Counted from the stretch's first letter, positions 8,759 through 17,238 are shown. The stretch is DNA of 64,000 nucleotides from GWE2-42-39 sp963668595 (GCA_963668595.1 OY764876.1:2046001-2110000); one strand, 5' to 3'. Program-made: numbers and translations. The notes: generated by a model from the sequence alone, not told the origin.

Positions 8759-9427
8759 ATGCAGAACAAAATCATTCTTACCGAAGACGGTTCTTCGACC
8801 ATTTACGTACCAGCTCTGGATGAGCATTATCACTCTACGCACGGCGCCATCAACGAATCGATGCATGTGTATATTGATGCCGGACTGAAAAATTGCAAAA
8901 AAGAGCAGATCAACGTTCTTGAGATTGGCTTTGGAACCGGATTAAATGCGTTTTTAAGTCTTGCCGTAGCGGTTGAAAACTCGTTGCAACTGAATTATTT
9001 CAGCATTGAAAAATATCCCATTTCTGACGAAGCAGTACAAACGCTCAACTATCCGCAACAAATATTTACCGATTTCAGCAACTATTTTAAACCAATTCAC
9101 GGGGCTGAATGGAATAAGAAAGTTCAGATATGTCCTCAATTTTCGCTGACAAAAATAGAAACCGACTTAAAATCATTTGACTACGATCATCTTCCGATGT
9201 TCGATCTCGTCTATTTCGATGCTTTTGCCCCCAGCAAACAGCCCGAAATGTGGAGCGAAGCTATTTTTGCCAAAATTGCCCGACAAACAGCCCCCGGAGG
9301 AATTTTCGTAACCTATTGTGCCAAAGGATCAGTACGGCGAATGCTCCAATCTTTCGGTTTCCAGATGGAAAGACTTCCCGGCCCCATTGGGAAAAAGGAA
9401 ATTCTACGCGGAATTAAAGCGCTGTAA
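8759..9427 (+). CDS. mnmD: tRNA 5-methylaminomethyl-2-thiouridine-forming methyltransferase MnmD
   Basis: 222 residues matching the methyltransferase half of the bifunctional MnmC, encoded here alone as is usual in Bacteroidota. It catalyses the last SAM-dependent methylation in mnm5s2U34 of tRNAs reading A/G-ending codons. The SAM-binding loop is VLEIGFGTGLNAFLS. The DUF752-family motif YFDAFAPSKQPEMW is followed by GGIFVTYCAKGSVRRML and the C-terminal GPIGKKEILRG. The next gene encodes an FKBP isomerase starting 58 bases after the stop, probably from its own promoter (TATATTCG at 9454-9461, one mismatch). Confidence 0.92.
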   Translation: MQNKIILTEDGSSTIYVPALDEHYHSTHGAINESMHVYIDAGLKNCKKEQINVLEIGFGTGLNAFLSLAVAVENSLQLNYFSIEKYPISDEAVQTLNYPQQIFTDFSNYFKPIHGAEWNKKVQICPQFSLTKIETDLKSFDYDHLPMFDLVYFDAFAPSKQPEMWSEAIFAKIARQTAPGGIFVTYCAKGSVRRMLQSFGFQMERLPGPIGKKEILRGIKAL

Positions 9428-9485
9428 TACACGATTTATACCGAAAATAAACCTATATTCGTGGCTCAAATTTAAACACATACAA

Positions 9486-10091
9486 ATGTCTGATTTTAAT
9501 AGTCAACTTGAAAAATTTTCATACGCTTTAGGGTTGAGTATTGCTGGAAACCTGATTCATTCAGGAGTAAAAACTTTTGATCCGCAAAATTTTGTTGCTG
9601 GAATACAGGATGTTTTCACAGGCAAAGCACCCCAACTTTCAGCCGACGAAGCCAATGATATCTTACAAAGCTTTATGGCCGAATTACAAGCAGGAGAAGG
9701 AAAACGTAATCTCGAAGCCGGACAAAAATTCCTGGCAGAAAATCGTACAAATAAAGATGTACAGGAAACTGCAAGCGGATTACAGTTTACCATTCTGAAT
9801 AACGGAGACGGTGAACTTCCTGCACCAACCGATCAGGTAAAATGTCACTATCACGGTACTCTGATCGACGGTACAGTTTTCGACAGTTCGGTAGAACGCG
9901 GTCAACCAGCCGTATTTCCGGTAAACGGAGTGATACAAGGCTGGGTTGAAGCACTTCAAATGATGCCGGTAGGTTCAAAATGGAGATTATTTATTCCATC
10001 TCATCTGGCATACGGAGAACACGGTGCCGGAGCGGCAATTGGCCCAAACACCGCCCTTATCTTTGATGTTGAACTTTTAGAAATTATTTAA
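9486..10091 (+). CDS. Cytoplasmic FKBP-type peptidyl-prolyl isomerase
   Basis: 201 residues. I place the start at the ATG at 9486, because the longer frame to 9318 runs through mnmD and the promoter-like TATATTCG. The N-terminal half is a Mip/FkpA-type helical dimerisation domain (YALGLSIAGNLIHSG through AGQKFLAENR). The C-terminal half is a complete FKBP domain with VKCHYHGTLIDGTVFDSS, FPVNGVIQGWVEALQMM, GSKWRLFIPSHLAYGEHGAG and LIFDVELLEI. No signal peptide is present, so it should act in the cytoplasm. It is a clear paralogue of the lipoprotein encoded 7 bases downstream, pointing to a tandem duplication with different destinations. Confidence 0.93.
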   Translation: MSDFNSQLEKFSYALGLSIAGNLIHSGVKTFDPQNFVAGIQDVFTGKAPQLSADEANDILQSFMAELQAGEGKRNLEAGQKFLAENRTNKDVQETASGLQFTILNNGDGELPAPTDQVKCHYHGTLIDGTVFDSSVERGQPAVFPVNGVIQGWVEALQMMPVGSKWRLFIPSHLAYGEHGAGAAIGPNTALIFDVELLEII

Positions 10092-10098
10092 TTAATAC

Positions 10099-10812
10099 AT
10101 GTATTCAATGAAAATCAAATCATTTATTGTTTTTGCAGCACTTGCTGCAACGGTTGCAAGCACTAGCTGCCAAACCGGTAAAATCGGAGGAAAAGTAAAA
10201 CTTCAGAATGAAAACGATTCGGCAAGTTATGCATTAGGTGTACTGATTGGCGAAAGCAACAAACGTCAAATGGAATATACTCCGGGAGCAAAAGAACTGA
10301 ATATTGACCTGTTGTTGAATGGTCTTGGCGCGGCATTGAAAGGCGGCGAAACTACTTTAAGCCCTGATTCAGCCAATGCAATTGTGCGCACTTATTTCGA
10401 AAGCATTTCAAAAAAACAAGCTCAGAAAAATCTGGAAGAAGGACAGGCTTTCCTGGAAGCAAATAAAGCAAAAGAAGGTGTGGTTACTCTGCCTAGCGGA
10501 TTACAATACCAAATTCTGACTGAAGGAACCGGAGCAAAACCAACGCTCGAATCAACAGTAAAATGCCACTACCACGGCACATTGATTGACGGAAAAGTGT
10601 TCGATAGCTCGGTTGACCGTGGCGAACCTGCTGAATTCCCAGTTAATGGTGTAATCAAAGGATGGACAGAAGCACTTCAGCTGATGCCGGTTGGATCGAA
10701 ATGGAAACTTTTCATTCCTGCTGAGTTGGCTTATGGCGAACGTGGCGCAGGACAAGATATTGGTCCTAACTCAGCACTTATTTTCGAAGTTGAGTTACTC
10801 GAAATAAAATAA
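10099..10812 (+). CDS. FKBP-type peptidyl-prolyl isomerase, exported lipoprotein
   Basis: 237 residues. It begins with a signal peptide and a probable lipobox ending ASTSC (Cys at about 25), so it should be a lipidated periplasmic or outer-membrane protein. The mature part repeats the layout of the upstream gene: an FKBP_N helical domain (SYALGVLIGES to EGQAFLEANKAKEG), then the FKBP domain with VKCHYHGTLIDGKVFDSS, FPVNGVIKGWTEALQLM and LAYGERGAG. It is likely a folding helper for envelope proteins, as for FkpA (inference). The Met at codon 4 (10108) is an equally good start. A 20-bp stem terminator follows the gene. Confidence 0.93.
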   Translation: MYSMKIKSFIVFAALAATVASTSCQTGKIGGKVKLQNENDSASYALGVLIGESNKRQMEYTPGAKELNIDLLLNGLGAALKGGETTLSPDSANAIVRTYFESISKKQAQKNLEEGQAFLEANKAKEGVVTLPSGLQYQILTEGTGAKPTLESTVKCHYHGTLIDGKVFDSSVDRGEPAEFPVNGVIKGWTEALQLMPVGSKWKLFIPAELAYGERGAGQDIGPNSALIFEVELLEIK

Positions 10813-10827
10813 GCACACACTGTTTAT

Positions 10828-10877
10828 AAATAAGGAAAAACCTCCGGCCATTATTCACCGGAGGTTTTTCCTTATTT
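10828..10877 (+). terminator. Strong hairpin terminator after the FKBP pair
   Basis: A perfect 20-bp inverted repeat runs from 10828-10847 to 10858-10877 with a 10-base loop; the core pairs CCTCCGG with CCGGAGG inside A/T-rich arms. Its 3' flank runs directly into the promoter of the next gene. Confidence 0.9.
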
Positions 10878-10882
10878 ATTTT

Positions 10883-10890
10883 TATTTTTG
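10883..10890 (+). promoter_or_regulatory. -7 promoter element for the DUF3127 gene
   Basis: TATTTTTG is an exact TAnnTTTG match, 24 bases before the ATG at 10915 and five bases past the end of the previous terminator stem. It supports the start at 10915 over the in-frame upstream codon at 10888. Confidence 0.55.
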
Positions 10891-10914
10891 CCATTAAAGG
10901 GAAAAACAATAATC

Positions 10915-11283
10915 ATGAGTTGTACACTAAAAGGAAGATTAATCCAAATCCTGAAAGCAGAATCAGGAGTAAGTAAAGCAGGAAATACCTGGACCAAACA
11001 AGAATTTGTAATTGAAACAGATGAGCAATACCCCAAGAAAGTTTGTTTTACACTGTTCGGCGACAAAGTATCTGTACTAAACGGGTTAAATGAAAATACT
11101 GAAGTAGAAGTGTCATTCAACCTCGAATCGAGAGATTTCAACGGGAAATGGTACCACAATATCAATGCATGGAAAGTTGATCGTATTGACAGCGCAGCTC
11201 CGGCGGGTAATTTCCCTCCTGAATTTAGTGCTGACGATATTCCACCAGAACCGGCAGGCGATTACAACGACCTTCCGTTTTAA
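10915..11283 (+). CDS. DUF3127 protein, OB-fold-like
   Basis: 122 residues starting MSCTLKGRLIQIL. The family is nearly confined to Bacteroidota and looks like a small single-stranded-nucleic-acid-binding OB fold: strands LKGRLIQIL, WTKQEFVIET, KKVCFTLFGDKVSVLN and TEVEVSFNLESRDFNGKWYHNINAWKV resemble those of SSB. The acidic, proline-rich C-terminal tail ends in DYNDLPF, strikingly like the Asp-Asp-x-x-Pro-Phe tip by which SSB recruits partner proteins. The family has no assigned function that I know of; the SSB comparison is inference from strand pattern and tail. The gene has its own promoter and terminator. Confidence 0.85.
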   Translation: MSCTLKGRLIQILKAESGVSKAGNTWTKQEFVIETDEQYPKKVCFTLFGDKVSVLNGLNENTEVEVSFNLESRDFNGKWYHNINAWKVDRIDSAAPAGNFPPEFSADDIPPEPAGDYNDLPF

Positions 11284-11286
11284 ACA

Positions 11287-11330
11287 CAGCGAGGCGGCTC
11301 TCTTTTTGGATAGCCGCCTCGCTGCTTTTT
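11287..11330 (+). terminator. Terminator of the DUF3127 gene
   Basis: 13-bp perfect stem CAGCGAGGCGGCT / AGCCGCCTCGCTG with a 12-base loop, followed by C and five T. It separates the gene from the convergent ECF sigma operon. Confidence 0.9.
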
Positions 11331-11349
11331 CATTCTCAACAAGTGAAAC

Positions 11350-11781
11350 TTATACTTGTTCTTTCTTTTTCATTACCCAACGATCAATCAAAAGCAATGC
11401 TGCCAAAGCAATTAGTGCGATTAGCAATACGGTCGGAAATTTATCAAAAAAGCCTGTCACATCGCCAGCAACCCGGTCAACCGGAAGCGGTGATAATACC
11501 TGCGACTGCATCGATGAAGGCAAATATGCAGCTATTTTAGCCAACCAATTCGCTGATTGACCTTCGGTGCCAGAACCTGTTGCAAAAAATAAATACGCAA
11601 AGAAAACCGCGGACAAGCTGAGAATAATCCGCCAGCCCCATTTCCCGATTACAGGCGTGTAAACCACTTTTTGATTCAACGCATAAATCTTTTCCATCAC
11701 ATTGATTGAAAACCGTGGAGAAGGCTTTGCCTGCTTCTGGTTTTTCATCAATTCGGCAAAATTATCATCTAAATTTTTCAT
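11350..11781 (-). CDS. Membrane protein paired with ECF sigma factor, putative anti-sigma factor
   Basis: 143 residues. The N-terminal ~45 residues are soluble and charged (FAELMKNQKQAKPSPRFS, VMEKIYALNQ). Two membrane helices follow (about 49-67 and 117-135), with a roughly 50-residue periplasmic loop. The start overlaps the sigma gene stop by four bases, so the two are translationally coupled. A cytoplasmic N-terminal part joined to a membrane anchor and directly downstream of an ECF sigma gene is the usual anti-sigma layout. No zinc-binding HxxxCxxC motif is present, so the name rests on context and topology only. Confidence 0.6.
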   Translation of the reverse strand: MKNLDDNFAELMKNQKQAKPSPRFSINVMEKIYALNQKVVYTPVIGKWGWRIILSLSAVFFAYLFFATGSGTEGQSANWLAKIAAYLPSSMQSQVLSPLPVDRVAGDVTGFFDKFPTVLLIALIALAALLLIDRWVMKKKEQV

Positions 11782-12353
11782 AGCAGTGAATACATTTCTT
11801 CTTTCAACATTTCCTGCAAATATTCATATACTTTTTTGCGAGCCCTAAAAATACGCACTTTCACATTGCTTTCCGACAAGCCAGTTATGTCTTGTATTTC
11901 TGAAACCGACAAGTTTTCAAAGTAAAACAAATTTATCAGTGCATTGTCTTCTTCGGGCAAACGTTCAAGCGCCAGTCCCAAATATTTTTCCTGATCCGCT
12001 TTTTTGTTTTCGGTAATGGTTTCGAACAAACGAAACTCTTCACTATCCGAAATTCGGCTCTCTTCCAACGAAATAACTGCATTTTTCCGTTTTCTCAGTT
12101 CGCTGATGCAAGTACGATAAACAATGCTGTAGAGCCAGGTCGAAAACTTTGATTTTCCTTCAAACGAATCCAGATGCGTGTAGGCTTTAACAAAACAATC
12201 TTGTGCAATTTCTTCGGCATCTTCTGCGTTTCGCAATAATTTCAGAGCCAGCGAATACACAAAACCCTGATATTTTTCAACCAGGTATGAAAAAGAACTC
12301 ACTTTCCCATTTCGGACTTCTTCTACGTAATATAAATCGTCTTTGTGCACCAT
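11778..12353 (-). CDS. ECF RNA polymerase sigma factor
   Basis: 191 residues. Region 2 is seen in FSYLVEKYQGFVYSLALKLL, the DAEEIAQDCFVKAY segment and FSTWLYSIVYRTCISELRKRK. Region 4 is seen in LALERLPEEDNALINLFYFENLSVSEIQDITGLSESNVKVRIFRARKK (helix-turn-helix). It directs RNA polymerase to a dedicated regulon and is probably held inactive by the membrane protein encoded downstream. Directly upstream lies a good ECF-type promoter (TGTAAC, 16-base spacer, CGTC), which suggests that the factor activates its own operon. Confidence 0.95.
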   Translation of the reverse strand: MVHKDDLYYVEEVRNGKVSSFSYLVEKYQGFVYSLALKLLRNAEDAEEIAQDCFVKAYTHLDSFEGKSKFSTWLYSIVYRTCISELRKRKNAVISLEESRISDSEEFRLFETITENKKADQEKYLGLALERLPEEDNALINLFYFENLSVSEIQDITGLSESNVKVRIFRARKKVYEYLQEMLKEEMYSLL

Positions 12354-12365
12354 TTACGATGCTTA

Positions 12366-12391
12366 GACGGCAAGAAGTTATTTGGGTTACA
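12366..12391 (-). promoter_or_regulatory. ECF-type promoter of the sigma/anti-sigma operon
   Basis: On the minus strand TGTAAC (12391-12386), a 16-base spacer and CGTC (12369-12366) end 12 bases before the sigma start codon. Elements and spacing fit the general ECF pattern and differ from the housekeeping TAnnTTTG form, so autoregulation is likely. Confidence 0.55.
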
Positions 12392-12428
12392 ATACGACAC
12401 AGAAAAATAAGCAGATACCATATTTTTA

Positions 12429-14288
12429 TCAGATCTCACTCAATTCGAGCCAGCGTAACTCTTTCTCGTCCAACAATTCCGACACTTCAGCAAAACGAGT
12501 TGACCTCGCTAACAATTCTTCGTTCGACAATTCGCCCGAGTTTAAAGCTTCTTCAATCCGGGCTTTTTCTTCTTCCAGAGCCGGAATTTCCTTTTCAAGG
12601 GCTTCCATCTCTTTCTTTTCGTTGAACGAAAGTTTCCGGTCGCGCACTTTTACCCGCTCTTTGTTTGCTGTCATCACCGGTGCTGCGGCTTCTCGCTTTT
12701 TCTCGTCTTCTTCCTGTTGTTTATTTCTGAAAATCGTATAGTTCCCCGGAAAATCGCGAATCTGTCCATTTCCTTCGAAAACAAACAAGTGATCGACAAT
12801 TTTATCCATGAAATAGCGGTCGTGCGAAACAACAATTACCGAGCCGCCAAAACTGACCAGATATTCTTCCAACACATTCAATGTCATAATATCCAGATCA
12901 TTGGTTGGTTCATCGAGAATCAGGAAATTCGGATTTTGCATCAATACGGTGCACAGATACAAACGTCGTTTTTCGCCACCACTGAGTTTTTCGATTAAGT
13001 TATATTGCGTGTCGGGAGGAAATAAAAAATGCGTAAGCAACTGCGAAGCAGTAAAACTTTTCCCATTTTCGAATTGAACCACTTCGGCAATTTTTTTCAC
13101 CGCATCAATCACTTTTTCACTTGGATTGAACTCCATTCCATCCTGACGATAATAGCCAACACGAATGGTTTGTCCAACATCAATTGTTCCGCTATCCGGT
13201 TGAAGTAACCCAGTTAAAATGTTCAAAAAAGTTGATTTTCCCGTTCCATTATCACCGATAATTCCTACTTTTTCAAAACGGGAGAATTTGTATGTGAAAT
13301 TATCAATCAGCTTCAGGGCATCGTAACTTTTGCTGATTCCTTCGAGGTCGATAATTTTCTTTCCGGTACGAGCCGACTGAAACCCCAAACTCAAATCGCG
13401 GTCTTGCAAGCTTGCCGAAGCTTTTGTTTTTAGTTCCTCAACCTGCTCCATGCGGTATTTCGATTTGTGTCCCCGTGCTTTTGGCATCCGCCGGGCCCAC
13501 TCCAACTCGGTTCGCAACAAGTTTCGGGCTTTCTCCACGCCTGCCTGCATCATCTCCATTCGTTCTGCCCTTTTTTCAAGGAAATACGAATAATTTCCCT
13601 TATAACGGAAGATCGAATTGGCATCCATTTCCAGAATTTCGTCGCAAACACGATCCAAAAAATATCGATCGTGCGTAACCATGAATAAAGTGCTGTTCGT
13701 CTTTTCCAGATAATTTTCAAGCCACTCAATCATCTCCAAGTCGAGGTGGTTTGTTGGCTCATCCAATAATAAAAGATCAGGTTCATTAATCAATACATTC
13801 GCCAGAGCAACACGCTTTTGCTGCCCTCCGGATAATTCACTGATCAACTGATCGTAATCAGTAATTTTAAGTTGAGTAAGAATTTGTTTCACACGCACTT
13901 CAGCATCCCAGGCCGAATGCTTGTCCATCAAATCGGTATATTTTGCAATGGCCTCTTTATCATCGTGCAACAGGGCTTCTTCAAATTTACTGACAACCTG
14001 CAAGGCCTCGTTCCCTGAGCGAAATACTTCATCAAAAACCGTTGCTCCCGGAGTCCACAGTGGAGTTTGTCGCAGATACCCGATACGTACATCTTTCGTC
14101 TGCGTTATTTTTCCACCATCAGGCGTGTCGTTTCCTGCAAGCAATTCCATCAGCGAGGTCTTCCCCACTCCATTTTTTGCAATCAGTGCAACTTTTTGTT
14201 TCTGAAAAATGGTAAATGAGATGTTCTCAAACAACAAGGTATCACCGTATCGTTTGGATAAGTCTTCAGCCTGTAAATAAGGGATCAT
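12429..14288 (-). CDS. ABC-F family ATPase, Uup-like
   Basis: 619 residues with two ABC domains and no membrane segment. Domain 1: Walker A AKNGVGKTS, signature LSGGQQKR, Walker B LLLLDEPTNHLD. Domain 2: Walker A GDNGTGKST, signature LSGGEKRR, Walker B FLILDEPTNDLD. The linker between them is long and basic (ELEWARRMPKARGHKSKYRM), as in ABC-F proteins that reach into the ribosome. The last ~70 residues form a Lys/Glu-rich coiled coil like the C-terminal DNA-binding domain of Uup. These proteins act on stalled ribosomes; Uup has also been tied to transposon excision. No resistance role is indicated. Confidence 0.92.
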   Translation of the reverse strand: MIPYLQAEDLSKRYGDTLLFENISFTIFQKQKVALIAKNGVGKTSLMELLAGNDTPDGGKITQTKDVRIGYLRQTPLWTPGATVFDEVFRSGNEALQVVSKFEEALLHDDKEAIAKYTDLMDKHSAWDAEVRVKQILTQLKITDYDQLISELSGGQQKRVALANVLINEPDLLLLDEPTNHLDLEMIEWLENYLEKTNSTLFMVTHDRYFLDRVCDEILEMDANSIFRYKGNYSYFLEKRAERMEMMQAGVEKARNLLRTELEWARRMPKARGHKSKYRMEQVEELKTKASASLQDRDLSLGFQSARTGKKIIDLEGISKSYDALKLIDNFTYKFSRFEKVGIIGDNGTGKSTFLNILTGLLQPDSGTIDVGQTIRVGYYRQDGMEFNPSEKVIDAVKKIAEVVQFENGKSFTASQLLTHFLFPPDTQYNLIEKLSGGEKRRLYLCTVLMQNPNFLILDEPTNDLDIMTLNVLEEYLVSFGGSVIVVSHDRYFMDKIVDHLFVFEGNGQIRDFPGNYTIFRNKQQEEDEKKREAAAPVMTANKERVKVRDRKLSFNEKKEMEALEKEIPALEEEKARIEEALNSGELSNEELLARSTRFAEVSELLDEKELRWLELSEI

Positions 14289-14303
14289 TGCTTAAATTTT
14301 GGG

Positions 14304-14311
14304 CAAAAGTA
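14304..14311 (-). promoter_or_regulatory. -7 promoter element for the ABC-F gene
   Basis: TACTTTTG on the minus strand, exact match to TAnnTTTG, 16 bases before the start codon. A TTTG lies 25 bases further upstream, longer than the usual spacing. Confidence 0.45.
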
Positions 14312-14341
14312 ACATTATTCGGAAGAATAAGCAGAACAAAG

Positions 14342-16438
14342 TTACGACAAGTGGCTATGATTCTGTTCCCCGGGGAAAAGCGGAAGCGAGACAAAAAAAT
14401 CAGTTCCTTTTTGCGGCACACTATTCATCCATATCCGGCCTTTATTCTGCTCGACAAACTCTTTGCAAATAACCAGTCCCAATCCGGAACTTTTTTCGCC
14501 ATTTGTTCCCAACTGCTGCTTTTTGTTCGTGATTTCAAATAAAATATGCTGGCTTTCCTGCGGAATACCTATTCCCTGATCGGAAATTTTTACAATTACT
14601 TCGTCTTTTTGCTGAAAATACGACACTTTTACTTCTGTTTCAGGAAACGAAAATTTGATCGCATTATTGATCAAATTCCGAAAAACAGTTTTCATTGAAA
14701 GAATGTCTGCAAACACATATAAATCTTCGGGAAAGTCGCATGTAATCTGAATATTTTTTTGTCGGGCATTCTCGTCAAAAAGAGCCACAATTTCTTCAAG
14801 CATTTCTTTGACACTGAGCTTCTCTGACATAAATTTTATTCTTCCCGTTTGCGAACTGGCCCAATTCAATAAATTATCAGTAAGCTGAAGTACCTGAGTA
14901 TTTCGTTGTTCTAACTTTCCAACCAGATTTTCCGACTTCTCAAAATCACCCCTTTCAAAATTCATTTTCAGCAAAACCGAAATATTGGAAATAGAAGCCA
15001 AAGGGCTTCTTAAATCGTGTGCAATGATGCTAAATAATTTATTTTGAGTACTTATGGATCGTTCCAACTGTTTATTTTGCACCTCAATCTGGCTTTTTTG
15101 CTGTTCGATCTGATAATTTTTGGATAATAATGTTCGGTTCGTTTTTCTCACATATTGAAATGCAACCACCAAAACCCCCATTACTAAAACAAGCACTCCC
15201 ATTCCGGTGAATAAAATTAACTGCCGGCTCTTTTGTATTTCTGTTTCTTTTTCCAGCACTGCTATTTGTGCGTTCTTCCGTTCGCTGTCGTATTTACGCT
15301 CCAGTTCGAGAGCCTTTTCTGTATTTTCACGCATAAACAAGCTATCCTGCAACTGCACACTCTTGAGCAAGAATTCGTTTTCCTGCTGCAATAGCCGTAA
15401 ATTTGATGGCTCGCTCCTCCTCCAGTCTTTATATGTAGAAGCAAGGTTTCGATAGTTAGACAAAAGAGTCCTACCACCACCTAATCTTATGGAGATCAAC
15501 ATTGAATTAGAAAAGACAGAGGCGGCCTCCCTGTATTTTCCATTTCGTAAAAGAATACACCCCTTTGTTCGAAGTAATGTTTCAATTGTCGGCCAATCAA
15601 ACATTCTCCGATAATAAATTAAGGCATCGTTGATATACTTTTCCGCCAATTCATAATTACCTAATCGAAAGTAAGCGTTACCCAAATTCCTATCTGACAA
15701 TGCTATATTCAACGAATCACCAATTTGCAAGGCAAATCTTTTGGCTTCTGTAAAATTTGTCAACGCACGCTGATACTGTCCCTGATCGAAATAAACATGA
15801 CCAACATTGCTGTCAATCAAGAAACGGTTAAAATTGTCCATCAATTTCGGGCACTCCTTCGGAATCGCATTAAAGATTCTTAATGCTGCCGGAAAATCCT
15901 TCATCATTCGGTAGGTAATACCTTTATTTGCCAGCGCATCAATCAGCAACAAATCATTACTTGTTTCACGTGCATATTTCTCACATTCAATAAAATGATA
16001 AACACTTTTTTCGAAATCACAGGTAGTTCGATAACATGCACCCAGGCGCTTATGAGCATAAGCAATCGTATTCTTTTCATTCAATAAATTTCCTGTCTGC
16101 AATGCATTATTGGCATAATAAATAGCAGAGTCGTTATCCCCCTTGTTTAAATGCGCAAGTGAAAGTTGCAACGCACAAGCCCATTCTCCATACTTATAGT
16201 TGCATTGTCGGGACTCTTTTAATGCTATATGACTCTTTACATACAAACTATCAAAATTCTGCCGGGCAATCGTATCTAACTGAACTATTCTATATTTCAA
16301 ACCAGTAGTATCCTGAGAAGAAGTTCCATTAAATAAAGTGTTTTGTTCTACCGAAGATGCATTGCACAAACCTGTTAATCCAACAATACAGGTTAAAGCA
16401 AACACAAAAAACAACAAAACCCTTTTCTTCTTAGTCAT
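14342..16438 (-). CDS. TPR-repeat sensor histidine kinase
   Basis: 698 residues. A signal peptide (residues 1-27) exports the sensor part. From about 60 to 340 the sequence is a chain of tetratricopeptide repeats (for example LGNAYFRLGNYELAEKYINDAL). A coiled stretch leads to one membrane helix (about 407-429), a second coiled coil (YQIEQQKSQIEVQNKQ), then the dimerisation domain with phospho-acceptor His474 in FSIIAHDLRSPLAS. The ATPase domain has the N box NLINNAIKFS, G1 ISDQGIGIP and G2 SGLGLVICKEFV. No response regulator gene adjoins it, so it is an orphan kinase. Periplasmic TPRs suggest that it senses a protein or peptide; the ligand is unknown. Confidence 0.93.
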   Translation of the reverse strand: MTKKKRVLLFFVFALTCIVGLTGLCNASSVEQNTLFNGTSSQDTTGLKYRIVQLDTIARQNFDSLYVKSHIALKESRQCNYKYGEWACALQLSLAHLNKGDNDSAIYYANNALQTGNLLNEKNTIAYAHKRLGACYRTTCDFEKSVYHFIECEKYARETSNDLLLIDALANKGITYRMMKDFPAALRIFNAIPKECPKLMDNFNRFLIDSNVGHVYFDQGQYQRALTNFTEAKRFALQIGDSLNIALSDRNLGNAYFRLGNYELAEKYINDALIYYRRMFDWPTIETLLRTKGCILLRNGKYREAASVFSNSMLISIRLGGGRTLLSNYRNLASTYKDWRRSEPSNLRLLQQENEFLLKSVQLQDSLFMRENTEKALELERKYDSERKNAQIAVLEKETEIQKSRQLILFTGMGVLVLVMGVLVVAFQYVRKTNRTLLSKNYQIEQQKSQIEVQNKQLERSISTQNKLFSIIAHDLRSPLASISNISVLLKMNFERGDFEKSENLVGKLEQRNTQVLQLTDNLLNWASSQTGRIKFMSEKLSVKEMLEEIVALFDENARQKNIQITCDFPEDLYVFADILSMKTVFRNLINNAIKFSFPETEVKVSYFQQKDEVIVKISDQGIGIPQESQHILFEITNKKQQLGTNGEKSSGLGLVICKEFVEQNKGRIWMNSVPQKGTDFFVSLPLFPGEQNHSHLS

Positions 16439-16596
16439 TGTAGAATAAAATTAGACAGCTACGGATTGTAAAAATAGAAAAAGAATACAAACGATTACTT
16501 ATCTCTGTATTTTTAAAAACATTGTTTCAGAAAAAACAATCCATTTCAGACTCTGTTGATAATATTGTATTTTTATTTTCAAAAAAGAACATTTAT

Positions 16597-17238
16597 ATGA
16601 GACAAAAAGAACGTTTCGAAAAGCTAATTGCTTTTTTTCAACAGGAAATGCCGATAGCCGAAACAGAACTACACTACAATAATCCATTCGAATTACTGGT
16701 TGCTGTAATATTGTCGGCTCAATGCACCGATAAAAGAGTAAATCAGATCACACCTGAGTTATTGAAACGTTTTCCAAGTCCGGAGAAAATGGCAGAGGCT
16801 GATGCAGCTGAAATTTTTGATTACATACGAACTTGTTCGTACCCCAATAATAAATCGAAGCACCTGGTCGGTATGGCCAAAATGCTGATTGAAAAATTTA
16901 AAGGACAAGTTCCCGACGACATTAATCAATTACAGCAACTTCCGGGAGTCGGGCGTAAAACAGCCAATGTTATTGCTTCGGTAGTTTACAATCAACCCGC
17001 AATGGCTGTTGACACACACGTATTTCGTGTTGCGGCCCGTATTGGCCTTACAAAAAATGCGAAAACACCTCTTGAAACAGAAAAACAACTTGTCAAATAT
17101 TTTCCGGCAGAGCTAATTCCATTGGCACATCACTGGCTGATTTTGCACGGGCGATACGTCTGTTTGGCAAGAAAACCACAATGCAGTAAATGTGGATTGA
17201 GAGAAATCTGTGTTTATTTTCAAAACAACCAGGAATAA
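16597..17238 (+). CDS. nth: Endonuclease III (DNA glycosylase/AP lyase)
   Basis: 213 residues from the ATG at 16597; the 25 extra in-frame codons upstream are AT-rich and unlike the family. It removes oxidised pyrimidines in base-excision repair. Visible are VILSAQCTDKRVN, the helix-hairpin-helix LPGVGRKTANV with the catalytic lysine, and VDTHVFRVAAR with the catalytic aspartate. The C-terminal [4Fe-4S] motif is C-x6-C-x2-C-x5-C (CLARKPQCSKCGLREIC). The gene is divergent from the TPR kinase and followed by a ferredoxin gene with its own promoter. Confidence 0.97.
   Translation: MRQKERFEKLIAFFQQEMPIAETELHYNNPFELLVAVILSAQCTDKRVNQITPELLKRFPSPEKMAEADAAEIFDYIRTCSYPNNKSKHLVGMAKMLIEKFKGQVPDDINQLQQLPGVGRKTANVIASVVYNQPAMAVDTHVFRVAARIGLTKNAKTPLETEKQLVKYFPAELIPLAHHWLILHGRYVCLARKPQCSKCGLREICVYFQNNQE

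Noticed and set aside
12429..14288. Antibiotic-resistance ABC-F protein
   Set aside because: The C-terminal coiled coil and overall layout fit Uup, a housekeeping member; no resistance context is present.
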